DNA from: JBFXDI01 sp050181295
GTDB taxonomy: Bacteria > Pseudomonadota > Alphaproteobacteria > Rhizobiales > Aestuariivirgaceae
Direction: 5' to 3'
Assembly (NCBI GenBank): GCA_050181295.1
Contig: JBFXDI010000185.1
Coordinates: forward strand, 1 to 6,779
DNA length: 6,779 nucleotides
In this document: positions 1-5,727 of the stretch, one piece after another
Numbering within the stretch: the first letter of the stretch is position 1
How the letters are laid out: each line of letters begins with the position of its first letter
Notes under the pieces: generated by a model
What the model was told of the DNA's origin: nothing
The model's database searches: none
What the model saw: only the letters and a program-made list of their open reading frames with translations
Position numbers and translations under genes: made by a program

Positions 1-163
1 ACACCAAAACCGCCATTCCCGGCGCCCAGCCGACCACACCAAACAAGCTTCTCCGCTTCAAAATGCAGCCTCAAGCCAACTCCAGCCCCGCCCATCGGAT
101 TTCGCAACGATCCCCTCAAGGGGGAGGTGTGCATTCGGGAAACGCTTCCGCGCTATCAACGCA
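1..163. other. Non-coding stretch, nothing recognised
   Basis: This part of the 355-base left intergenic region is rich in C and A and has no ORF with recognisable protein character on either strand. A small palindrome, CCCCTCAAGGGG, lies near 113-124, but no T-run follows it, so it is not a convincing terminator. The next 90 bases hold a repeat and the rest a possible promoter, both listed separately. The region may contain the far downstream end of a gene outside the window, but nothing shows this. Confidence 0.4.
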
Positions 164-250
164 CGCCAGTCAAGGCGAAGGCTGGCATCCCTGAAGCGTC
201 TCCGCTCGCGATAGATTCACCAGGGGATTCTTGCTTTCGCAGGAACGACG
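164..250 (-). repeat. Dispersed multi-hairpin repeat, copy 1 (reverse orientation)
   Basis: Read on the minus strand this segment lines up along its whole length with the repeat at 3044-3129 and with the half copy at 6654-6722. Shared blocks are GCGAAAGC near one end, CCCCTGGTGAATCT, GCGAGCGGA, CTTCAGGG and GATGCCAGCC. It keeps the pairing pattern of the family: an imperfect outer hairpin at 228-245 (TTCTTGC, loop TTTC, GCAGGAA, one mismatch) and a long-range pairing of CCCTG (189-193) with CAGGG (221-225). The other outer hairpin is spoiled by extra bases around 170-174. Such palindromic intergenic repeats are common in Hyphomicrobiales genomes. A coding role is unlikely. Confidence 0.7.
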
Positions 251-282
251 AAGGAGGGCCGCAGGAGACAAAGGGGAGCTTC

Positions 283-311
283 GGGACAGGCGCTTGGGCG
301 GCGTGTATAGT
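283..311 (+). promoter_or_regulatory. Possible housekeeping-type promoter of the SBP56 gene
   Basis: GGGACA (283-288) and TATAGT (306-311) are separated by 17 bases. They match the -35 consensus TTGACA at 4 of 6 positions and the -10 consensus TATAAT at 5 of 6. Transcription would start near 318, leaving a leader of about 38 bases before the ATG at 356. An 8-base perfect palindrome, CCACGTGG, lies at 318-325, right at the predicted start, where a repressor could bind. All of this is inference from short motifs in GC-rich DNA. Confidence 0.3.
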
Positions 312-341
312 CGCGCTCCACGTGGGATCTTGGGGGCATCC

Positions 342-350
342 AGGGAGGAG
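342..350 (+). promoter_or_regulatory. Ribosome binding site of the SBP56 gene
   Basis: AGGGAGGAG is a near-perfect Shine-Dalgarno sequence. Its GGAGG core ends 7 bases before the ATG at 356. It fixes that ATG as the start and rules out a longer reading upstream. Confidence 0.75.
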
Positions 351-355
351 CCGAC

Positions 356-1750
356 ATGGTGAGCCTGCGTCCCGACCCGTCGTTCTATCCGTCTCCCAGA
401 ATGGCCGCCAAGGCGGCGCCCGAGACGCTGGCCTACGTGGCCGCCTTCGATCCCGACCGCAAGAAGCCGGACGCCATCGCGGTCGTCGACGTCGATCCCA
501 AGTCCCGGACCTATTCCACGATCGTCGGCCAGGTGGAGATGCCGAACACGGGCGACGAGCTGCACCATTTCGGCTGGAACGCCTGCTCGTCCTGCCTCTG
601 CCCGAACGCGCCGCACCCGCACATGGAGCGCCGCTATCTCGTCGTTCCGGGCCTGCGCTCCTCGCGGCTCCATATCATCGACACCAAGCCCAACCCCCGG
701 AGGCCCCGGATCGTCAAGGTCATCGAGCCGGAGGAGGTGGCGGAGAAGGCGGGCTACTCGCGCCTCCACACGATCCATTGCGGGCCTGAGGGCATCTACG
801 TCAACGCGCTCGGCAATGCCGAAGGCAAGGCGCCGGGCGGCATCTTCCTGCTCGATCCGAAAACCTTCGACGTCCTCGGCCAGTGGGAAATGGACCGGGG
901 ACCGCAGAAGCTCGCCTATGACTTCTGGTGGCATCTCGGCCACGACACGATGGTGACGAGCGAGTGGGGAACGCCCGACACCTTCGAGAACGGGCTCGTG
1001 CCAGAGGTGCTGCTCGGCAGCAAGTACGGACGACGGCTGCACTTCTGGGACCTGCACAAGCGCAAGCACCTGCAGGAAATCGATTTCGGCGAGGAGCACC
1101 AGCTCGTCTTCGAGCTCAGGCCCGCGCACGACCCGACCAAGGCCCATGGCTTCGTCGGCTGCGTCATCAGCCTGAAGAACCTCTCCTCCTCGATCTGGAC
1201 CTGGTACCGCAAGGGCACGAAGTGGGCGGTCAAGAAGATCATCGAGATCCCCGCCGAGGCCGCCGATCCGGACCTTCTGCCGCCGGTGCTCAAGGGCTTC
1301 AAGGCGGTGCCGCCGCTCGTCACCGACATCGACCTGTCGATGGACGACCGCTTCCTCTATGTCTCCTGCTGGGGCACGGGCGACATGATCCAGTATGACG
1401 TGTCAGATCCCTTCAAGCCGAAGGAGAAGGGAAGGGTTCGCATCGGCGGCATCGTCTCGCGCGCGACCCATCCGGGCGCGAAGAACGGCGCCCTCAACGG
1501 CGGGCCGCAGATGGTCGAGATCAGCCGCGACGGCAAGCGCGTCTACTTCACCAACTCGCTCTACGGCCCGATCGATCCGCAGTTCTATCCGGAAGGCATC
1601 GACGGCTGGATGGTAAAGCTCGACGTGGGCGAGAACGGCGGCATCGCCTTCGACAAGAAGTTCTTCATCGACTGGCCGAAGGGCCACCGGCCGCACCAGG
1701 TGCGGCTCGAAGGCGGCGACTGCTCGTCGGATTCCTATTGCTATCCGTGA
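356..1750 (+). CDS. mtoX: Selenium-binding protein 56 family; probable methanethiol oxidase
   Basis: This 464-residue protein belongs to the SBP56/SELENBP1 family. Family members that have been studied oxidise methanethiol with oxygen and water to formaldehyde, hydrogen sulfide and hydrogen peroxide (EC 1.8.3.4); the Hyphomicrobium enzyme contains copper. Hallmarks seen here are the CSSC motif at residues 77-80 (equivalent to the selenium/cysteine site of the human protein), LVVPGLRSSRLHIID (95-109), HTIHC (138-142), YDFWW followed by TSEWG (188-205), GFVGC (265-269), LSMDDRFLYVSCW (327-339), NGGPQM (381-386), SLYGPIDPQFYP (401-412) and the C-terminal GGDCSSD (453-459). The length is normal for the family and the fold should be a WD40-like beta-propeller. 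No signal peptide is evident, unlike the periplasmic Hyphomicrobium enzyme, so it may act in the cytoplasm. The start is set by a strong ribosome binding site. A membrane protein gene follows 42 bases downstream. The family is secure; the exact substrate is inferred. Confidence 0.9.
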   Translation: MVSLRPDPSFYPSPRMAAKAAPETLAYVAAFDPDRKKPDAIAVVDVDPKSRTYSTIVGQVEMPNTGDELHHFGWNACSSCLCPNAPHPHMERRYLVVPGLRSSRLHIIDTKPNPRRPRIVKVIEPEEVAEKAGYSRLHTIHCGPEGIYVNALGNAEGKAPGGIFLLDPKTFDVLGQWEMDRGPQKLAYDFWWHLGHDTMVTSEWGTPDTFENGLVPEVLLGSKYGRRLHFWDLHKRKHLQEIDFGEEHQLVFELRPAHDPTKAHGFVGCVISLKNLSSSIWTWYRKGTKWAVKKIIEIPAEAADPDLLPPVLKGFKAVPPLVTDIDLSMDDRFLYVSCWGTGDMIQYDVSDPFKPKEKGRVRIGGIVSRATHPGAKNGALNGGPQMVEISRDGKRVYFTNSLYGPIDPQFYPEGIDGWMVKLDVGENGGIAFDKKFFIDWPKGHRPHQVRLEGGDCSSDSYCYP

Positions 1751-1792
1751 TGGGGGCTTTCCCGGCCCGGTCGGGTTTCGTCGCGGCCTAGC

Positions 1793-2410
1793 ATGTCGCC
1801 CTGGCTGGTGCTCGCCGGGCTCGGCGCCTTCCACGGCCTCAACCCCGCCATGGGCTGGCTCTTCTCGGTGGCGCTCGGGCTCCATCGCAACAGCCGGCGA
1901 GTGCTGTGGCTGTCGCTCCTGCCGATCGCGCTCGGACATGCCCTCTCGGTCGCGGCCGTGGTGCTCGTGGTGATGGCGGTCGGCCTCGTCATCGACCAGC
2001 GGCTCCTGGAGGTGGCGGCAGGCGGGCTGCTCCTCGGCTGGGCGCTCCATCACGTCCTCTACGGGCACCGGCATCGCGTGCGGATCGGCATGACGACCGG
2101 CATGGCGGGGCTCGGCCTCTGGTCGTTCCTCATGGCGACGAGCCATGGCGCGGGCCTCATGCTCCTGCCGGTGGTGATCCCCATGTGCCTTGCGGCGAGC
2201 CCCGCGGCGGAGCTGACGGCGGCGGGCTCGCTGCCCGTCTCGCTCGCGGCGGTTGGCGTGCACACGGGCGCCATGCTCGCCGTCACGGCGGCGATCGCAG
2301 CCTCGGTCTACGAATGGCTGGGGCTCGCCTTCCTCAGGAAGGGCTGGATCAACCTCGACATCCTGTGGAGCCTCGCGCTCGCGGCGACAGGCGTCCTGCT
2401 CATCCTGTGA
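1793..2410 (+). CDS. Polytopic membrane protein of unknown function, SBP56 neighbour
   Basis: The product has 205 residues and is strongly hydrophobic, with five or six membrane segments at about 4-28, 37-66, 71-90, 103-133, 148-173 and 187-205. Histidines sit in or next to these segments: FHGLNP (13-18), GHALS (48-52), HH (86-87), SHGAG (117-121) and HTGAM (157-161). The HGLNP and SHGAG motifs loosely recall the histidine motifs of RcnA/NicO/UreH-type metal permeases, so a metal or small-ion transporter is possible, but I do not recognise the family with certainty. The ATG is the only reasonable start: the reading frame is closed upstream by the stop of the SBP56 gene, and no clear ribosome binding site precedes the ATG. 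It probably shares a transcript with that gene and might supply or export a metal or product linked to it. That role is inference. Confidence 0.75.
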   Translation: MSPWLVLAGLGAFHGLNPAMGWLFSVALGLHRNSRRVLWLSLLPIALGHALSVAAVVLVVMAVGLVIDQRLLEVAAGGLLLGWALHHVLYGHRHRVRIGMTTGMAGLGLWSFLMATSHGAGLMLLPVVIPMCLAASPAAELTAAGSLPVSLAAVGVHTGAMLAVTAAIAASVYEWLGLAFLRKGWINLDILWSLALAATGVLLIL

Positions 2411-2435
2411 GGATGGTGGGGGGCTGGCCTGTCCC

Positions 2436-2510
2436 GTCATGGCCGGGCTTGACCCGGCCATCCTCTTGCAATGTGGCAAAAGGATGCCCGGCTCGGAGGC
2501 CGGGCATGAC
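2436..2510. repeat. Double-hairpin dispersed repeat (GTCATGGCCGGG type) between convergent genes
   Basis: Two perfect hairpins stand side by side. ATGGCCGGG (2439-2447) pairs with CCCGGCCAT (2453-2461) around a 5-base loop. ATGCCCGGC (2484-2492) pairs with GCCGGGCAT (2499-2507) around a 6-base loop. The outer ends, GTCAT (2436-2440) and ATGAC (2506-2510), are also complementary, so the whole 75 bases can fold as one cruciform. This layout is typical of intergenic palindromic repeats of Hyphomicrobiales. It lies between the ends of two convergent genes, where the hairpins could help stop transcription from both sides, although there is no T-run. Confidence 0.75.
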
Positions 2511-2528
2511 GCTGGAAGAAACCTCACC

Positions 2529-2987
2529 TCACTCGCGCGTCCATTCCGGCCAGGTGCGGATGTAGTCGACGAAATCCTCCTCGGGGATGCCTTCCTCGGA
2601 GAGGAACTGGCCCTTGACGGAAATGCCCGCCTGCTCGACCGTCTCGCAGGTGCCGGAGACGAGCGGATGCCACCAGGCAAGCCCCCGCCCTTCCGCGATC
2701 CGCCGGTAGGCGCAGCTCGCGGGCATCCAGCCGAGCGCCGTCACGTTGCGGTGGTCGAGCTTCACGCAGTCGGGGACGCGCTTCTGGCGGTTGGCGTAGT
2801 CGCGACAGCGGCAGGTGCCCTCGTCCAGAAGGAAGCAAGCGAGCGAGGTTGCGTGGTATTCGCCCGTGTCCTCGTCCTCGAGCTTGACGAGGCAGCAGCG
2901 GCCGCAGCCGTCGCACAGGGCTTCCCATTCCTCGTCCGTCATGTCGGCGAGGCCCTTCGTCTCCCAGAAGCGGGGCTCGAGCGTCAT
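2529..2987 (-). CDS. YcgN/UPF0260 family cysteine-cluster protein
   Basis: This 152-residue protein matches Escherichia coli YcgN along its full length. Shared blocks are an N-terminal FW..K.L..M (residues 7-16), EWEALCDGCGRCCL (20-33), the DED (38-40), CRCRDY (59-64), PDCVKL (72-77), SCAYR (91-95) with LAEG-like IAEG (97-100), WHPL (106-109) and ISVKG (122-126). Ten cysteines (25, 28, 31, 32, 51, 59, 61, 74, 92, 114) suggest a metal or iron-sulfur site, as in CxxCxxCC zinc/iron-chelating proteins; the biochemical function of the family is not established. The protein is probably cytoplasmic. The ATG at 2987 gives the normal family length; the purine-rich AGAAGGGGA directly before it serves as a ribosome binding site, although placed close. 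The gene converges on the membrane protein gene and lies downstream of the hydrolase on the same strand, with 167 bases and a repeat between. Confidence 0.9.
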   Translation of the reverse strand: MTLEPRFWETKGLADMTDEEWEALCDGCGRCCLVKLEDEDTGEYHATSLACFLLDEGTCRCRDYANRQKRVPDCVKLDHRNVTALGWMPASCAYRRIAEGRGLAWWHPLVSGTCETVEQAGISVKGQFLSEEGIPEEDFVDYIRTWPEWTRE

Positions 2988-3043
2988 TCCCCTTCTTAGA
3001 ACAGAGACACGTCCAGTTCGAGTGGTGGCGCAAACGACCCCCT

Positions 3044-3129
3044 CGTCACCCCAGCGAAAGCCGGGGCCCCTGGTGAATCTCCCGCGAGCGGAAAGGCTTC
3101 AGGGGATGCCAGCCTTCGCTGGCATGACG
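3044..3129 (+). repeat. Dispersed multi-hairpin repeat, copy 2 (complete)
   Basis: The element runs from CGTCA to TGACG and folds into several stems: CCCCAGC/GCCGGGG with a GAAA loop (3049-3066, one mismatch), CCCCTG (3067-3072) paired at a distance with CAGGGG (3100-3105), CCGC/GCGG (3082-3085 with 3088-3091) and a perfect ATGCCAGC/GCTGGCAT hairpin with loop CTTC (3106-3125). It is the complete member of the family, also present at 164-250 (reversed) and, cut in half, at 6654-6722. It sits just past the end of the hydrolase gene and could act as its transcription end or as an RNA-stabilising structure. Confidence 0.75.
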
Positions 3130-3154
3130 ATGATTGGGTCGGTCGCCCCGGAGC

Positions 3155-5173
3155 TCAGATGAGATCGCGCGGGATCTTCTCCTTAAAGTCGCGGGAGAAG
3201 ACGAGCGCGTCGTCCTCATAGGCCTCGATGCGCGCCGTCATATGAAAGTGGGTAGCATCGGCGCGGATGTCGCTGAAGGTCTCCGTGCGCACGCGCCAGC
3301 CCTCGCGCTCCAGCTCCTCCGTCCAGTGCGCGGAGGCGTAGGCGGAGAGCGGATCGTCGGGATGGATGGCATAGCGCTCGCGCCCGACGCTCCCCGCGGC
3401 AAGCCCGTGCTCGACGATCCGGTGCTTGCCGAAATCATCGACGATCTCCAGGATCTCGCGGCCCTCCGCGTCGGTCGAGGACTCACGCCTGTGGGCGGCG
3501 GGGCGCAGCTCCTCCTGCTCGAGCGGCGCCGCGGCCTCCGGGTCCGGAAACACGACCGGCTTCTCGTCCCTGGCCTGAGGCCGGACCGGCAGCTCGAGGA
3601 GGCTCTGATCGCCGTGCACGGTGAGCGTCACGGGCTCGGGCGCGGGCCACAGCAGCGGCCAGTAGGTCGTGGAGATGGCGAGCCTCAGCCGGTGGCCCTT
3701 GGGCATCCGCCAGGCGATGTCGTCGAAGGCGATGCGGACGCGATAACGCTTGCCCGGCTCGAGCGCCGTCGGATGCTCGTGGCTCTCGCGGTGGGTCAGG
3801 TTGAAGAGCGTGTAGGTGATGCGGGTCGCGACCCCGTCCGGCCAGACGTCGCAGAGCCGGAGCGCCACGGCGGCGACGGGCCTGTCGACGCTGAAGGCAA
3901 GATCGAGCACGGGCTGGCCTACGATGTCCACGCCCTCGCCCAGGAGCCCCGTCTCGAAGGTGAGCGAGGCCTGATCGTCGCGCGACTGGTCGCCCGGAAA
4001 CTCGGGCCCGAGCCAGATAGGGCAGAACTCTCCGCCGTCGCGGCCGGTGGTCTGGGAGGTCGAGACGCTGGCCGAGAAGCCACCCGCAGCCTTCTCCCTC
4101 AAGCCGTCGCGGGTGAGGCGCAGCTTCTGCACCTCGACGGAGGGCGGCGGCCAGGAGGCGTCCTGAACCCAGCGGCCCTCGATGCGGGAGGGGAGCCCCT
4201 CCGGGCGATAGGCCTCCATGATGTAGTAGCGGATGCCCGGATCGCGCATGACGCGGGTCGGCTCGCCCTTGAGCCAGAAGTCCCACCAGCGGAGCGCCTC
4301 CTGCAGGAAGCCGACCGCCGGCTGCGGCACGGCGAAATGCGGGTACTTGTGCACCCACGGGCCGACGATCGCCTTGACCGGCGACCGGAGCCCTCTGAGC
4401 AGCCGCGGGACGGCATTGGAGTAGGCGTCGTTCCAGCCGCCGACCGCCAGCACCGCGGCTTCGATCGTGGAGAAATCCTCGCAGACGGAGCCGTGCTTCC
4501 AGTAGGCGTCGCGGCGCTGGCGCTTGAGCCAGTGGGCTGCGAGGAAGGGCTCGGCCTCCAGCCGCTCCATCCACATGGCCTTCCAGCTGTTGCCGGCGAG
4601 CGCCGGATCGGGGGGCCGCGAGGAATAGGCGAGCATGGTGGCGCCCCAGCCTAGGTTCTCGTTGATGAGGCAGCCGCCCTTGTAGTGGATGTCGTCGGCA
4701 TAGCGGTCGTCGGTCGAGCAGAGGGTGACGACGGCGCGCAGGGGTTCCGGCCGGCGGGCCGCCACCTGGAGGCCGTTGAAGCCGCCCCAGGAGATGCCCA
4801 TCATGCCGACCTTGCCGGTGCACCAGGGTTGCGCGGCGATCCAGTCGATCACCTCCAGGCAGTCGTCCTGCTCCTGGAGCGCGTATTCGTCGAGCATCAC
4901 CCCGTCCGAATCGCCGTTGCCGCGCATGTCGACGCGGAGGCACGCATAGCCGTGGCCGGCGAGATAGGGATGGGTCAGGGCGTCCCTGACCGTGGTGCCG
5001 TCGCGCTTGCGGTAGGGCAGGTATTCGAGGATCGCCGGCACGGGCTTCCGGTCGGCATCCTCGGGGATCCAGAGGCGCGCCGCCAGGCGGCAGCCGTCTT
5101 TCAGCGTGATCCAGACGTTGGGGTGCTCCACGACCTTGCGTGGAAATTCGGTGACGGTGCGGGGCTGAGCCAT
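3155..5173 (-). CDS. CocE/NonD family serine hydrolase (X-Pro dipeptidyl-peptidase S15 fold)
   Basis: The product, 672 residues from the ATG at 5173, is an alpha/beta hydrolase of the CocE/NonD family, whose members cleave esters, acylated beta-lactam precursors or proline peptides. The N-terminal hydrolase domain (about 15-300) shows LEYLPYRKRDG (49-59, with the oxyanion-hole tyrosine expected at 54), RGNGDSDG (85-92), the nucleophile elbow GISWGG (126-131, Ser128), GGWND (245-249, acid Asp249) and GPWVHKYPH (271-279, His275), so the triad is complete. A beta-rich PepX_C-like domain follows (about 305-535), and then an extra C-terminal part of about 130 residues. No signal peptide is seen. 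A TTG at 5185 would add four residues; neither start has a strong ribosome binding site, and ATG is preferred. The gene is divergent from the ECF41 module. The substrate cannot be told from the sequence. Confidence 0.9.
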   Translation of the reverse strand: MAQPRTVTEFPRKVVEHPNVWITLKDGCRLAARLWIPEDADRKPVPAILEYLPYRKRDGTTVRDALTHPYLAGHGYACLRVDMRGNGDSDGVMLDEYALQEQDDCLEVIDWIAAQPWCTGKVGMMGISWGGFNGLQVAARRPEPLRAVVTLCSTDDRYADDIHYKGGCLINENLGWGATMLAYSSRPPDPALAGNSWKAMWMERLEAEPFLAAHWLKRQRRDAYWKHGSVCEDFSTIEAAVLAVGGWNDAYSNAVPRLLRGLRSPVKAIVGPWVHKYPHFAVPQPAVGFLQEALRWWDFWLKGEPTRVMRDPGIRYYIMEAYRPEGLPSRIEGRWVQDASWPPPSVEVQKLRLTRDGLREKAAGGFSASVSTSQTTGRDGGEFCPIWLGPEFPGDQSRDDQASLTFETGLLGEGVDIVGQPVLDLAFSVDRPVAAVALRLCDVWPDGVATRITYTLFNLTHRESHEHPTALEPGKRYRVRIAFDDIAWRMPKGHRLRLAISTTYWPLLWPAPEPVTLTVHGDQSLLELPVRPQARDEKPVVFPDPEAAAPLEQEELRPAAHRRESSTDAEGREILEIVDDFGKHRIVEHGLAAGSVGRERYAIHPDDPLSAYASAHWTEELEREGWRVRTETFSDIRADATHFHMTARIEAYEDDALVFSRDFKEKIPRDLI

Positions 5174-5238
5174 GGCGGCGGACAATGGCCGAGAGCGCAG
5201 GGGCGAGGCAAGGGGTCCGTCTTTTTCTGCGGGATGCG

Positions 5239-5265
5239 CGTCACAAGGGCCTCCCGTCGATCGTC
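5239..5265 (+). promoter_or_regulatory. Predicted ECF41 sigma-dependent promoter
   Basis: CGTCACA (5239-5245) and CGTC (5262-5265) are spaced by exactly 16 bases. From memory, the published target motif of ECF41 sigma factors is TGTCACA, 16 bases, CGTC, so this differs at one position only. The downstream genes are a carboxymuconolactone decarboxylase-like gene and an ECF41 sigma gene, which is the known target arrangement. Transcription would start near 5271-5273 and leave a leader of about 27 bases before the ATG at 5299. A second CGTC at 5255-5258 has the wrong spacing. Confidence 0.6.
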
Positions 5266-5282
5266 AAAGGGTCATGGAAACC

Positions 5283-5290
5283 GGAAAGGA
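5283..5290 (+). promoter_or_regulatory. Ribosome binding site of the AhpD-like gene
   Basis: GGAAAGGA lies 8 bases before the ATG at 5299. It selects this start over the in-frame ATG at 5185, whose extra 38 residues show no family similarity and would span the predicted promoter. Confidence 0.65.
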
Positions 5291-5298
5291 CCCGACCC

Positions 5299-5727
5299 AT
5301 GACCGACACCAGACCCGTCAGATACGACCAGGAGATTCCCGAGGTGCTGGCTTCCCTCGGCCAGTTGCAGAAGCAGGTCGACGCGGGGCTCGAAAGGAAG
5401 CTCCACCATCTCGTGGTGCTGCGCGCCTCGCAGATCAACGGCTGCGCGCATTGCGTGAAGATGCATGTCCGGGAGGCGCGCCAGGACGGCGAGACCAACG
5501 AGCGGCTGGACCGGCTCGTCGTATGGCGCAATGTGAGCGACTTCAGCGAAAGCGAGAAGGCGGCGCTCGCCTGGACCGAGGCCCTGACGCTCCTCCATCC
5601 GGAGACCGATCCCGCTCCGCTCAGGGCGCGGCTGCGACAGCATTTTTCCGACACGGAGATCGCCGTTCTGACCGCGACCGTTGGCGTGATAAACTTGTGG
5701 AACCGGCTGCAGGTCGCGAGGCACTAG
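5299..5727 (+). CDS. Carboxymuconolactone decarboxylase / AhpD-like family protein
   Basis: This 142-residue, all-helical protein carries the AhpD core motif: LVVLRASQINGCAHCVKMH (residues 38-56) with redox cysteines 49 and 52 and the partner His56. A second conserved block, WRNVSDFSESEKAALAWTEALT, spans 76-97. Relatives act as peroxidases using the CxxC pair, or as decarboxylases; in this CxxC subgroup a peroxidase or thiol-redox role is more likely. The location is cytoplasmic. The start at 5299 follows a good ribosome binding site. The gene is the first of a two-gene unit; its TAG stop is followed with no gap by the GTG of the ECF41 sigma factor. Such a gene beside an ECF41 sigma is the classic COE (carboxymuconolactone decarboxylase, oxidoreductase, epimerase) arrangement, so it is the likely main target of that sigma factor. 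The physiological substrate is unknown. Confidence 0.88.
   Translation: MTDTRPVRYDQEIPEVLASLGQLQKQVDAGLERKLHHLVVLRASQINGCAHCVKMHVREARQDGETNERLDRLVVWRNVSDFSESEKAALAWTEALTLLHPETDPAPLRARLRQHFSDTEIAVLTATVGVINLWNRLQVARH

Noticed and set aside
164..250. CRISPR-like repeats
   Set aside because: The repeats are single, far apart, in different orientations and divergent in sequence, with no spacer periodicity and no cas genes.
127..789. Open frame of 220 codons on the + strand before and into the SBP56 gene
   Set aside because: It reads through the dispersed repeat and then overlaps the SBP56 gene out of frame; it has no family features.
1748..1750. TGA of the selenium-binding-family gene as a selenocysteine or read-through codon giving a fusion with the in-frame membrane protein
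   Set aside because: The protein already ends in the normal family C-terminus (GGDCSSD followed by a few residues). The 14 intervening codons encode no family sequence, and no selenocysteine insertion hairpin is evident. The shared frame is probably chance.
1403..2680. Open frame of 425 codons on the - strand
   Set aside because: It crosses the SBP56 gene, the membrane protein gene, a palindromic repeat and part of the YcgN gene on mixed strands. The product is Arg/Glu/His-rich and unlike any family.
3134..4654. Long open frame of about 506 codons on the + strand
   Set aside because: It lies antisense to the CocE-type hydrolase, whose catalytic motifs and family length are clear. The translated product is low-complexity, rich in Arg, Gly, Ala and Leu, as expected for a shadow frame in GC-rich DNA.
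3483..4943. Long open frame of 486 codons on the - strand
   Set aside because: It is a shifted frame inside the hydrolase gene with an Arg/Ala/Gly-rich product and no recognisable domain.
5185..5298. N-terminal extension of the AhpD-like protein from an upstream ATG
   Set aside because: The extra 38 residues have no similarity to the family, the ATG at 5299 has a good ribosome binding site, and the predicted ECF41 promoter lies inside the extension.
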